Notes under the pieces: model-generated | The model's input: only the letters and a program-made list of their open reading frames with translations | The model's database searches: none | What the model was told of the DNA's origin: nothing | Made by a program: the position numbers and the translations under genes | Assembly (NCBI GenBank): GCA_013397865.1 | Contig: VZTI01004079.1 | Span: forward strand, 7,864-71,863 | Reading direction: 5' to 3' | Origin: Struthidea cinerea | Taxonomy: Eukaryota; Chordata; Aves; Passeriformes; Corcoracidae | Length of the DNA stretch: 64,000 bases | Shown here: piece by piece, positions 50,526 through 61,749 of the stretch | How positions within the stretch are numbered: position 1 is the stretch's first letter | How the letters are laid out: every line of letters starts with the position of its first letter

Positions 50526-50820
50526 ACAGAATCATGAGATATTTATGCTGGAAGGAAGCAGTGAAAATTGGCCAGCCCAGCCTCCCCAGTGAAGCCAGCT
50601 GTGAGGTCACATCAGGTTACTCAGGAACTGGCTCAGTTGTGTTTTGAGCACATCCAGGGATGGATACTCAGCAGCCCCTCTCGGCAGTGAGCTTCACCTG
50701 CTGCAATCTGTGTCAGTAGCCCCTGATTCTCACTGTGCACCTCTGAGGTTTTAGATAACCAAAACCAGTTGCTAGATTCCTCTCCTGGCCTTCTTCAGGC
50801 CCTTTCTCAGATTTCTGAAC
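50526..50820 (-). mobile_element. Old CR1 LINE 3' fragment, minus strand
   Basis: It begins ACAGAATCATGAGATATTTA, then GCTGGAAGGA, and continues with GGTTACTCAGGAACTGGCTC, AGTTGTGTTTTGAGCACATC, CAGGGATGGATACTCAGCAG and CCCCTCTCGGCAGTGAGC, which follow the order of a CR1 3' region on the minus strand (GTTGCTCAGGGCC, GTTTTGAGTATCTCC, AAGGATGGAGACTCCACAAC). Further right CCTGATTCTCACTGTGCACC and GGCCTTCTTCAGG probably belong to the same copy. The right edge is approximate. Confidence 0.75.
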
Positions 50821-51734
50821 TGATTTTTTATGTTTCATGAAAGAGGATCAGCTCTGAATCTTGATGTGAATCTCTATGTGATCCTCTGGTTTGACTCTAG
50901 ACCAGTACTATCCAAAACCTGTTCTATGTTGCCTGCATGACCCAGAAAAAAAGTTATGTACTATGATAGTAGGTACATGCCAATGTGGCATGGAGGTACC
51001 TGCAAGAAACCTGGTTTGGAAGCAAGGGTCTAAAGCCACTCAGCCCTAGAAGAACGAAAAAAGAGTTAGGAAGGTGGGAAAGGAATTTTTTTTCAGTTCA
51101 GACTAATTGCAAAAGATTTGTTCTTATAAGTGTACCAATTTCATCATTGATTTAATGTAAGCAATTGATATGATGCACTACAGGAGTAAAATTTTTACTT
51201 AAGGCAATATTTATATAAGGAAATATTTGGGGCAGCCATATCGATGCTGCTGTAGAAAGCCTAAAGATATAGCAGTCTGGTGGAAGAAAAGCGAAAAGGT
51301 TTATATGTAATGTGCTTAGAACCAAACTGTATCTATACCAACATCCAGCCTGAAGTGATTTGTCTTCTGAATAATGGGATTAATTATGAAATGGCCTAGA
51401 AGCACAGTGATGCTATGTTTTACATTCCTTAATCTTGCCGCGTTATCTCTACATGAATGAAAAGAACACGTAGAAATTATCTTGACAGAGGACTATATGA
51501 CCACAAAGAAAGTGATAAAAACAATTACATCATGATCAAAATTTATAAAGCAAAAAATCATTTTTAAATCCAGAAAGCTTGTTCTTAGAGCAAAATAAAA
51601 TATTTTCTAAAAATGTGGTTTTTACAGTAAGCAGGGTGCTATTACAGATTCAGAAAACTACAAGCCCTTACCTTCTCTACTGGGAGAGTCAGCTTTTTAG
51701 TCTACTCGCTAAGGTTCTTTTCTCCTCTCAAAGA

Positions 51735-51805
51735 AATTCAGCACAGGTGAAGTCTATTGAGCCTGATATCCTAAAACACTTAGTTGCAGATTTTAAGACA
51801 TAACA
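51735..51805 (+). mobile_element. Possible CR1 reverse-transcriptase remnant, plus strand
   Basis: A short open stretch translates as VKSIEPDILKHLVADFKT, which resembles the CR1 ORF2 segment KSMGPDGIHPRVLRELADV in spacing and several residues (KS, PD, VL/IL, L, AD). Only about 70 bases can be aligned by eye, so it may be chance. Confidence 0.35.
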
Positions 51806-53465
51806 AAAGGTGGCAAAGCAGCAGTGGTTATATAATATCTAATACAAAGACCTTGTGTAGGACTGAGAACATATATAGTGTTGAGAGCTACAATGAGATT
51901 TGAGAACATGTAAAGCAATTTCAGATATGCCTCTGTGGAGTTGATTTGACAGTGAAAAGCAGCTGTACATTACCTTGGAGCAAACTAAAAGTTCCTTGCA
52001 AAGTCTGTCTAAACAAGCAGGAGCCTACTCAAACTATGCAGAGCTCCACCAATCGTCTGTAAAGATAACGAAAGTCAGTTTTCTTGATCCCTGCACCCAG
52101 GTGTAGATTTACATTTTTTGGGCCCACCTCTGTGCCAGAAACTACATGTTATCTGTGCAAAATACCACAATAGGGTTTAAAACTAATTATTCACAGCTAT
52201 AAATTGTGCATTTGATAAAAAGGGGGTTAAAAGTCTGGATATTTCGGTAAATTCCTGGAATAGACTTTGTCTTGGGGTGACTTCCTTCTGTTTGCTCTGT
52301 TTGATGGATGAGATCTTCCAGTGGCATAAACCAGTATGGGCTGTTAATGTTAAGGTACCAGTTCACAGAAGCCAGGGCTTCGGCATTATGGAGAGTTCCT
52401 AACAGATGTTCAGTTTGATGCAGATTCTGAAAGCAGGCACCAAACTAATGTGCCAGGGTGTTTGGCAGTGTGCAGCCAGACTGCAGTCAGGATTTGTCAG
52501 TCCTTAAAACACATATGAAAGTTCGCTTTTATTTAAACAGGAAAGTGTCAGTTTTCGCAGAAGTGGGAAGGGATTCTTGAACATGTTACAGTTCAAATTC
52601 ACACAAATCTTTGAAATGTATCCAGTTTTAACAAAAAAAGCCCCAACAAACCTGAGTAAAGAATAGTAGGCTTTAGCACTTCTGTTCTTTCCTTTTTTTA
52701 GGGTAATGTAAACTGAAACAGAATCACACATTAGGCAACAATTATGTTGCTCTCAAGTGTGTGAAATGACAGATTCATTCCAGGTAATCATGTTTCACAA
52801 GTGTGCTGTGTTTCCTGGGAGAATGACAAATCCTTGCCAATTTTAATGACATTCTTCAACTGGCAAGGGATTGCCTTTCTTCAACCAAAACAATTGCATA
52901 CCCCAAATCTGTACAAACATGATGGTGAATAAAAATTATTGTGTTTCTATTTTTTTTCAGAATTGTCAAGTATTTTGTAAGAACTCACAGAATTTTTTTT
53001 CTCTTTTGTTTTTTTAATATTATTAAATAGGAAAAAAAAGCATTTCAGAATACAACCATAATAGAGTAATAAAATTAATTTCAGTAGCAAACAAAAATAA
53101 TGTCATACCTTTAGAATTAGAAAACTTAAACTCCATTCACAGGAATGGGAGCTTCATGCAAAAGCTACACAGCTGAAAAAGCCTTTTCAGTTTTGCTAAT
53201 GAACAAACAGATCCACAAAGAAAGTCTGTGTTAGTGCACAGTTGTTTAGCTCCTAGCTCTTAGGCTCCCAGCAGTTATTTAATGACCTGACTGAGATTCC
53301 TGTATTCCATAGGCGTTTAGTGGCAATGTTCATGAATAGTTTCATGCTACCACCAAATTCTGAGTAGAATTATAGGCTCCCTAATCAACATGAAATTGTG
53401 AGGACACAGATGGGTTGTAAGTCAATCTTTCCCAAGACTGAGGGATGCTTTGTAGAACTGAACAC

Positions 53466-53680
53466 TGTTTCAGAGCTATAAGGTTATTCAGGTTGGAATG
53501 CGCCTCTGGAGACTGTTTCTCTCTCATCTTCTGAGCAGGGCCAATTTTTAAAATGTATCCAACTTTGACATTAGATAAGGTTGCTTAGGACTTTTTCCAC
53601 CTGAATTTTGAACTTCTCCAAGGGCAGAAATTTCACAACTTCTCTGGGCCTCTGTTTATTATCTCTTTTTGGAATTTAAA
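53466..53680 (-). mobile_element. Old CR1 LINE 3' fragment, minus strand
   Basis: Reads like a diverged CR1 3' end in order: ATTCAGGTTGGAATGCGCCT, CTGGAGA, CTGAGCAGGGCCAA, CAACTTTGACATTAGATAAG, GTTGCTTAGGACTTTTTCCA, GAATTTTGAACTTCTCCAAG, and CACAACTTCTCTGGGC. The terminal octamers have decayed (TTTCAGAGCTATAAGG). Several indels mark it as an ancient copy. Confidence 0.85.
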
Positions 53681-56600
53681 GATGTATTTATTAATTTATG
53701 AAATAAAAATAAAAAATAAGCACCATTACTAAGGCAATCACTTTATCACATGGCAGCCTTAGGTTCAAGACTGTCCTCCACTGAAAGCAAGCCTTGTGCC
53801 ACCATCTACAGAACATTTTACAGTGGTGGAGGGAAGGGAGATGGGGTGGTGGGAGAAGACAGGCTCCAGAAGCTCTTTAGTATCAAAACGGCTCTTGAAG
53901 ATCTTCTGTTCTATGTTGAATAAATAAATGCCACAGAAACAGAGAGTCAAGATAGAGAAGAGCCTTTCTCTTTCTCATAGGAGGTAAGATATGCCTTTAT
54001 GCATAAAAATAAATTTAAATATCCTCAAATGTTCTAAGTTTGAATACGGATAGCTATAATTAAGTATCCTTATACTATAGGTTCTTCTTAATGCACAGTT
54101 ATTTCTTGTGAAGTTGGATCAACTTGTGAAGGAAAACATAAGAGATTAGGAGAAATAGTTCTTGTTTTAAACTGGCAAAGATAGAACTTGACTCAGCAAC
54201 TTTTACTGCTGGACTTGGACAAAGGGTACTTTGCAGCAGGGAAGGTAATATCTCTTTATTTGGCTGACTTCAGCCAGTTGTGCTTTGAGAGTACCAATCA
54301 GGTTAAGCAGTAAAGAAAATAAACAGGTCAGGTTTATGCCTTCCTGCAGGATGTAAAGGTGAGCCGGATCCTAAATTCTGAACAGTCACAAAAATAAAAT
54401 AACTTAAAATAACTTAAAATAAGATTAAATTTGCAGCTATTCTGAAAAGTTTTGGAGGTCCTTATGAAAAAGTGAGTGTGTATCACTCAGGCAGCAACTG
54501 ACCTTTGAGGATCCAACAGCTCTTAGGATGCTCAATAGATGGAAAATGTGCTTTCGCTCTAGCCAAAAACAAGTAAAACTTCTCTGTTTTACATAGAATA
54601 AAATGTTAATGACACTCTAGACTATGTCAGTGTGCAAATACCAAGGCAATATTAGGTATGGATATACAGCTATGCTTGGTTTGGTTTGATGTCTATTTGT
54701 CATTGTCAAACCACAAAAAGTTTACTCAAGCTTCATAAGCTTCAGGAAGAGCAAAAAAAGTGATCTAAGATGTTAGAAATAGGTTTTCAGTAATACTGTA
54801 CAGAAATTTAGTCTAGACCTCCACAGAAAATTAACTGGGTGATCTTATCATTCCTATGTGGAAAATAACTTTCTGGCAGTAGATATTTTATCTTTATTTA
54901 TTTTTATTTATTTCTGTATTTTATCAGATGTCTTAATGGTTACAGAAATTAGATTAATCTGTAAAAAGTAAGGCACTTTTTTTTTGTTTGTTTTTAACAA
55001 TGAGGATAATGAATCAAGGTCTTTAAACCAATGGGGGATAATTTTAATTTTAAGTATGCTTAGATAAAAATTAAAGTTTTCACAAAGAAATTACAGCAAA
55101 AATGTCCTTTGCCAATTCTGTAAAGAAGGGGAGGCTACATAATTTGCTTTGCTTTTTCTGTTTTCAAATAAATTGTTCCATTATCTAACTGATTTTTCTT
55201 CCCCCCAAAACCATGGCAAAATATGTAATTCTAATGCACAGTTTTTGGTAAACCTAAATACTGCCATTGAAAAATGATGATGTTAAAGTAGGAGAAGGTA
55301 AGGTGAATTAATAAAGCAAAGAACAACCAATTTAGTAACTAGGCAGTGCAAATGTCTTTCCAAATGACCTCTGTGCTTAGAAATCACCTTTTCCTGTATT
55401 AATGACCTGTGTTACTCTGGGCCCACTGAGTCTTCCTCTCTCTGAGTCCTTTTGCGTTAGTTCAGCTTAAATGCTTTGCAAACTGGTAGTTAATTCTTCA
55501 TTTTATTTTCCAACATGGTCACTTGCTATTAATTGTGTAATCTTAGATCAAAAACTAAATGCTAAAGCAGTTACTAGTCACAACATTACCCAGGTTGTCA
55601 CTAATAGTAACACCAGGAAAAAAACTACAGGTTTAGTAATTCAAAAATTAAGTTCTCCCCAAATCTCAAAGTGTAGGCATAAGCCAAAGGAAACTTTATT
55701 TCATCCTCTGGATTTAGGGAAAGAAAAATAAAAATATAATTATCTATTATGCCTTTACTTAAAACAAGTGCTAAGTTTAACTTTGTGAACTAAACAGCAT
55801 TGTAAAATGTATAGAAAATATGAAGGAATAGATAAAACCCATCAAGAGCATTTAATGCCACAGAAGCTAGTGATACTAAGTTGTAATCAGAGCATTCACC
55901 TATAGGAGATCACAAATAACCCATATCTACTTATCACTCTAGAATTATAATGCATCCTTGAACAGTTTCATCTTTAACAGAATAATAATCTTCAAAGATC
56001 CAAGGTACGGTTTATAAAAATAGGCCTATATAATTCTTATAATAGTTTCATAAGATTTTTGATTTACATAATTCTCAACAGGAAATTTAGCAGCAATACT
56101 TGCTCTGAGATATTTAAAAGGTGATAAGCATTCATATGATTCCAGTCCTTTAGAAAGCTGTAACTAAATTGATTAGAAATAGTTCCAAGTATGTGAAAAA
56201 TTAAGACTGAGGCAGTCTGTCAAGCACTGTTAAAAGTTTTATAGTCTGATTAGAAAGCCCAGGAAGCAATGTCAGTTAATATTTGGTAATTTCTTTACTC
56301 TTTCAATTACTAATATTTGCTGCTTTCCATGAAATTGATGTCCAAGATATATTTTTCTACTTCCTCAGCCTTAATGGAAGCATCTTGTTGTATTGTGTTT
56401 GTTCACTCATCTCTTTTCCTTCAATTAGAGGAAATTTTGTAATTTTACTACTGATAATTATACCCATACATGACTTGAATATTACTATAGCTTACATAAT
56501 GAATCACGAAACCAGAGTTACAAAAAGAGTTACTTATGCTAAAGTAATTAATTTCAATCTCAACCTTTATCTCATCATCATTAAGAAGCAGGAGAAATGC

Positions 56601-57095
56601 GTTTCCACACTGTAGTTGATCAGTTACAGTCCATGTTTTAAGCAATGTGAAAAGAAGTACCTCCAAACATCCCATTCCAAATGGAACCACACTTTATTAC
56701 TAAATAATTACTAAAAGCCGTATACTTTTTACCTTCCCCATGTGAAAAATTAGGCATTACAAGCCAAGCAGAGTGGCAGTATGTCTTATCATTTACCTAT
56801 CATTATCAACTTATATGTAATGTTGGGTAAAATGAAACTTGTTGCATGGAGAGTATAGAAACTTGGCAGAAAATAAATACCCTTGTGTTCCAGCTGCTCC
56901 TCAGAGATCAGACGAGCTGGGTGTGGTTGGGATTTATTCTGATTATAGCCCATTTGGCACTCTAAGCCTGGTCACGTTCAATAGGAACCTTCACAATTTT
57001 AGATTCACAAATAATATGATTCATTGAACCAACAGAAATAAAAGTTTAGAATTGCCATTGACAAATGCACTTAATGCTTTAGTGCTAAATCTTAA
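53681..57095. other. Non-genic AT-rich stretch
   Basis: No gene or transposon recognised. A small tandem of AACTTAAAAT (two exact copies, 54401-54420) and a TTTATTTA-rich patch near 54890-54915 are present. The 110-codon open frame at 56283-56615 is built of AT-rich hydrophobic codons and has no family motif. Confidence 0.5.
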
Positions 57096-57170
57096 AAAAG
57101 AAAAAAAACAAACAAAAAACCCAAATCAAAACCACCAACCAACCAACCAACCAAAAAACCCCCAACATAA
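57096..57170 (+). repeat. A/C-rich low-complexity run with (CCAA)5
   Basis: A purine/C-rich patch of A runs and AAAC units containing five exact CCAA units at 57135-57154, followed by AAAAAACCCCC. Low-complexity sequence without coding meaning. Confidence 0.8.
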
Positions 57171-57525
57171 CTGGCAATTCATTAAGCTTAACTTTACCAT
57201 TAATTAAGCTTTATTTCACCCATGCATGCTTTGAGACATGCAGAGGTGCAAATCTTACCGAAGAGGCCTCCCTGCTCTAGGGAGGAGAGAGGAGCAGATG
57301 TCTTGTCTACAGATGGGGCTGTATTCTCATCCACTGCCATGGAGCATTCCAAATGTCAATTTATACTTTTGGAAGAAGCAGAGGTGAGGCTGTAGTCAAA
57401 TGTCCTGCTACTGCATCACAAATCGGGGGGCAGCCACTTTTCTTATAAAAGAGGGCTATTGATAGCTAAAGAGAGACAGATTACAAAGGCTGTGGGCCTT
57501 GCATAAGGGTGCAACAAAGCTGTGA

Positions 57526-57566
57526 CAGAACAGAATTCAGAACAGAGTAGAACAGAACAGAAAGAA
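57526..57566 (+). repeat. Degenerate (AGAAC)n short tandem
   Basis: Repeated CAGAA and AGAACAGAA words with one ATTC and one GTAG interruption over about 40 bases. Confidence 0.6.
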
Positions 57567-58746
57567 ATCACCACGTCTCACAGCTTTAGGCTTCATTCCT
57601 ACAAAGCTGTAGTGACAAGTATGACCCCTGACTGTTAAACTCTGCCTTGATATTTATGGGAAAAAAAAATCGCTTTTATTTTTCTGAAATAGAAGTTTTC
57701 ACCTCTAGAGCATTGGGTGATAAACTGCAATTGCGCCCAAATCATAAGACCACATTAATAAATTAACTTTTCAGCCATTGCTTTAGCACTGAGAAGATGT
57801 TAGAAACCATTTTTTTGGAATATTTAAGAAGAATAGACCACTGTGACTATATTAGTTTACTAAAGAGAACACTAACCCTCTGGCCCATATGCAGAGCAGA
57901 ATTTTAAAAATTGTCATCTGAATGTGGCTTAACTTAGATCTTTTTTACAATCCATTCTAGAAGGGCGCTATCACTCTAGATTTGATTTCTTATTAGACCG
58001 CATTGATTTAAGTGTATTCTTTACGGAATGGATGAGCTAGCTTCTGTCTTGCTGTGGTCATAAACCACAGGAACTATGTGGCCAGTTATTAAGGTGAAGG
58101 GGCTGAAATGGTAAAGATACTGTGCTGCAGTTACAGATGATGTCCATGTACTAACAAAAGACCTCACAGTTCCTGTTAAAAGTGAGATAAAGTAGCAATG
58201 AGGAATGCAGCCCTATCTTCCAAGCAGTACTGGAAACAACAACACCAAGCACCTTGAACCGATGGTGATACCCTTTTTGTCCAATCCCAGTTAACACAAC
58301 AAAAAATTAGACATTGCAACAGTCTGCGAGAAATATGTTCCTGCTCATGCCAGTAACAATGACCTAGCAACCTCTGTTTGGTCATCAGAGCAGTTAAGTC
58401 ACCATCTTGTACACAAAACAGAATTGAGAAGAGTTTCCTGGCCAAAAACTGAGCATAATGGATGCCTAGAGGAAAATGGGTTTGAGCTATCTGACAGTCA
58501 TTCTCTTTAATCTGTTCATTCTCCCCAGTGAAGTTATGCTTGAACAAAAGGGGAGATTGAATTTTGCACTGTAGGGAATGGTTAAGAAAGTAACTACCTG
58601 TATACACAAAAGCATCCTGTTACAAGGAACACCAGTCTCATAGTGATAAGGACTAAAGAGAGAATTGCAACAGAAAACCAGCAACAGACTAAAAGTACCA
58701 AGCCTGATACCAAGAGTACTGTACAGAAAGAGAGAACATGTGTTCA
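57567..58746. other. Non-genic stretch left of the ERVL-type LTR
   Basis: No recognised gene. A 144-codon minus-strand open frame (58176-58607, GTG at its edge) is the longest outside the CR1 and gap artefacts, but it shows no retroviral or cellular motif that I can name. If the neighbouring LTR were not solo, internal retroviral sequence would lie here; no primer-binding site directly abuts the LTR end. Confidence 0.45.
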
Positions 58747-59028
58747 TGCCACGGTGTAACCCCAGACAGCAGCCAAGGCCCAGGCAGCCACCCACTCACT
58801 CCCCCACCTGTGGGATCAGGGAGAGTTGGAAGGATAAAAGCTGAAAAACTCATGGGTTGAAATAAAGACAGCTTAATAGGGAAAGTAAAAGCTGCACACA
58901 CAAGGAAAATAAAGCAAGGAATTGATTCACCGCTTCCCATGGGCAGGCAGGTGTTCAGCCATCTGCAGGAGAGCAGGGCCCCATCACATGTAATGGTGAC
59001 TTGGGAAGACAAACATCATCACTCCAAA

Positions 59029-59073
59029 NNNNNNNNNNNNNNNNNNNNNNNNNNNNNNNNNNNNNNNNNNNNN
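59029..59073. other. Assembly gap (45 N) inside the LTR
   Basis: A run of 45 N immediately left of a C homopolymer. In related LTR copies this position is C-rich, so the gap is probably a sequencing failure in a C/G run and not missing genes. Confidence 0.98.
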
Positions 59074-59088
59074 CCCCCCCCCCCCCCC
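59074..59088 (+). repeat. Poly-C tract (C15) at the gap edge
   Basis: Fifteen C directly after the gap. The corresponding part of the LTR family is C-rich, and here it seems to have expanded. Confidence 0.9.
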
Positions 59089-59378
59089 ACTTCCCGTTTA
59101 AATACTGATCTTGATGTCATGTCATCTGGAATATCCCTTAGATCAGCTGGGGTCAGCTGTCCCAGCTGTGCCTGTTCCCAACTTCCCATGAGCCCTCAAC
59201 TTCCTCCCTGGAGTGGCAGTAGGAAAATCAGAAAAGGCCTTGGCTCTGTGCAATCCCTGTTCAGCAATAGGAAAAATATCTATATATTATCAACCGTGTG
59301 TTCAGCACAAATCCAAAACACAGACCTGTACCAGCCACTGAGACGAAAATTAACTCTACCCCAGCCAAAGCCAGCACA

Positions 59379-61317
59379 GTTAGGAAGGTGAAGTAGAGGT
59401 GTAATTATTAGAAGAGAAAATAAATATTATGTAATGAATTAAATTATAAATGAGCTGAAGAGGTAATGAGTTTGAATTTTACAAAGAAATGAAATTAAAA
59501 TGCTCCTTCTACAAGAATTTGAACAATCACTGTACAAGCAAGGCATCAGGGAGTCCTAATCCTATTAAATCTAATCACCACAATGTCTGTTTCTGCATTC
59601 ACAATGAGTTTGCACACAGGAGAATAAATTAAAGCACATTACCGTGTGTCATACTTTACTCCAGACAACATGATGGGACAAATTCTGCCCTTCTAAAATG
59701 CATACACAGTCACAACTAATACATTCATATCATTAAGAATCTTTTGTGTTCCTCAAGTCACACATGCTGTGATGACCTTCTTGGTCTACTTTTTACACTT
59801 CCTGTGTAAATGTCAACAATCACCAAGTTTCTGTGTTGTGATTACCTACTTATTCCTTTCTAGTAATACCCTCCTTCTCTCAGCTAAAAGTAAAATTTTG
59901 GGGTTTTTTTAGCTGGCTGGAAGTGGGAAAAAAAAGACAATTTTAGAACCTTCTCCGTGATCATCTTAGCCATCATTTTAATGTCATAATATACATGATG
60001 ACTGTACTACAGATCATAGTTTTTTCCTAACTCCTTTTCTTCCTCATCTCTATTTTCAGTTCCAAACCACTTTCCCTATCTCGTAATAGAAAAAGAAAAG
60101 AAAAGGCATCATCCGGACCCAAATCTACTCTGGCAGATGGTTGAAAAATCATTCCCTGTAATTATTGAAGCAAGTGTGACATAAGAGAGAAGAAAACCCT
60201 GAAAAGAAAGAGAATGGAGACAGGAGAGCTAGAGAACAATAGATAGATGAATGAAGCTGCAGCTTTTTAAATCTTTGTAATTTTTCACTGTGGACACTTG
60301 TAGGACTATGACCAAGTCTCTGATTTTGAGCATATGAACTGATGAAAATTTGAAAAGTGGTTTTAATCCCTTTCTCTCAACTCTGAGACAAGAATCTAGC
60401 TGATTTCATCTTCTCCAGTATGAACTGTTGGTTCATAGAGACAATATTCTTAGTGCAGCTATATTTAGTGTGACCTTAATCCTGCATGCACTTGGACACC
60501 AGCTCCATTGAACTTGATGTAAGAATATTTCATGGGTGCTTCACTATATCCACGTTGAATGTCAGGGAAGAATTTTATTAAGTGGTCAGGTATATTAGCT
60601 GTTCTATTATTTCTATTTTTGTCTTCACTCTGAAGCATCAGAAATACTCTCTCACATGGGAATGGGATCAAGTATTTACTGTAGAGAATGAATATACTGA
60701 TTTTCTATGACAAATCCTATATCCCTTCAAAGGTGACACTTCATTTATCTTTTCCTTGGAGCGTTTCTCTCTTGCTACTGTACTGGCATTGACTGAGTTG
60801 TATAAGAGTGGGACTAGAGAAGACATTACTGGAATAACTGCACATCAGTTTTCCCTGCAGGAACTGTAAAAGCTAACATTTTTGCAGAAGGGGATTTAGC
60901 AGGAAAATGCCTCTACCACAATAACTATTATAGATAAAATCTATCTGGTGTGACAATCACAGGTATAGTTCTTTTAAAGTCAGTTTCCCCAGAGAATATA
61001 CCACTGATATTTTATTCTACTGATATTACCTTTGGCCTTACCTGGGATCTTCCGAGTGGTTTGGATCACAAGATATAAGAATGAAATTAGAATTAATCCC
61101 TAGAAGAAATTTTATGAATTTGGATCACCGTAAGAACATGTGACTTTTGTAGGAGTGAAATGGTCTCATAGTGGTGGGGTTCTTTTGGGTTGGGAAAGAA
61201 ATGTGAATTGTTAATGCATATGATCAGGGTGTATCTGGATCAGTCTGTGAATGTCATCTTGTACTTATCAAAGAGAGATAACATTAGACATATCTGATAA
61301 CTTTCTTTGATAAAATA
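59379..61317. other. Non-genic stretch right of the LTR
   Basis: No gene or transposon recognised; only short open frames without motifs. Confidence 0.5.
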
Positions 61318-61590
61318 AGACCATGTTAAACAAGGAAAATGAAGCAGATGTAATCTGTCTGGATTTCAATAAAGCATTTGATGTGACAATCATTATTTAA
61401 AAGAGAGGAGATAGGGATTAGTGCATGAATTGTGTGGAAGATAAGGATGGGCTAGAGCACAGAGAGAAACCGACCGTGCTGAAAGCAAAATAAAGACATT
61501 ACTAGTGAAACAAGAGAACAGTTCACAGGGTTGAGCTTGTTTATTATTTACATTTTTGACCAGCTTGAAATAGCAATGTGAAAATGAAAA
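61318..61590 (+). mobile_element. Ancient CR1 LINE fragment (reverse-transcriptase part), plus strand
   Basis: GAAGCAGATGTAATCTGTCT followed by GGATTTCAATAAAGCATTTG translates as EADVICLDFNKAFDV, matching the RT motif A region of CR1-type LINEs (ADVVYLDFSKAFDTV) with the catalytic aspartate retained. About 140 bases on, TTGTTTATTATTTACATTTT, TGACCAGCTTG resembles the LFNIFINDLD segment that precedes the FADD box. Stops and indels lie between them, so it is a dead relic. The edges are approximate. Confidence 0.7.
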
Positions 61591-61670
61591 TTATAGAGGT
61601 TTGCAGTGATTTAGGAGGATTTCACTCACAAGGATAAAAAAGGAAAGAAAAAGAAAGAAAATAAAGTGAA

Positions 61671-61685
61671 GATAGATAGATAGAT

Positions 61686-61748
<63 letters not shown>

Positions 61749-61749
61749 A
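61671..61749 (+). repeat. Compound microsatellite (GATA)4(GAAA)15
   Basis: Four GATA units (61671-61686) pass directly into about fifteen and a half GAAA units (61687-61749). A GA/A-rich precursor region (61630-61668) precedes it. Such arrays are length-polymorphic. It adjoins the right edge of the CR1 relic. The minus-strand reading is a serine/phenylalanine/leucine artefact. Confidence 0.95.

Larger units (their letters stand above)
58747..59378 (-). mobile_element. Avian ERVL-type solo LTR, minus strand
   Basis: On the minus strand it begins TGTGCTGGCTTTGGCTGGGG, TAGAGTTAATTTTC, and continues with TTTTGGATTTGTGCTGA, AAGGCCTTTTCTG, a block matching GGCTGAACACCTGCCTGCCC and ends GGGGTTACACCGTGGCA. 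This order is that of a very common avian endogenous retrovirus LTR of the ERVL-like group (usual start TGTGCTGGTTTTGGCTGGGA; usual end GGGGTTAAACCACGACA). Termini are TG...CA. Flanking five-base words are GTTCA (left) and GTTAG (right), only three of five identical. A 45-base gap and a C15 run interrupt the middle. No internal proviral genes adjoin, so it is most likely a solo LTR. Confidence 0.88.

Noticed and set aside
56283..56615. 110-codon hydrophobic open frame that resembles a membrane protein
   Set aside because: AT-rich DNA gives Ile/Leu/Phe-rich translations by composition; there is no motif, start context or neighbour to support it.
58939..59391. 150-codon plus-strand open frame over the 59.0 kb gap
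   Set aside because: It spans N bases and the C15 run and lies antisense inside the ERVL-type LTR.
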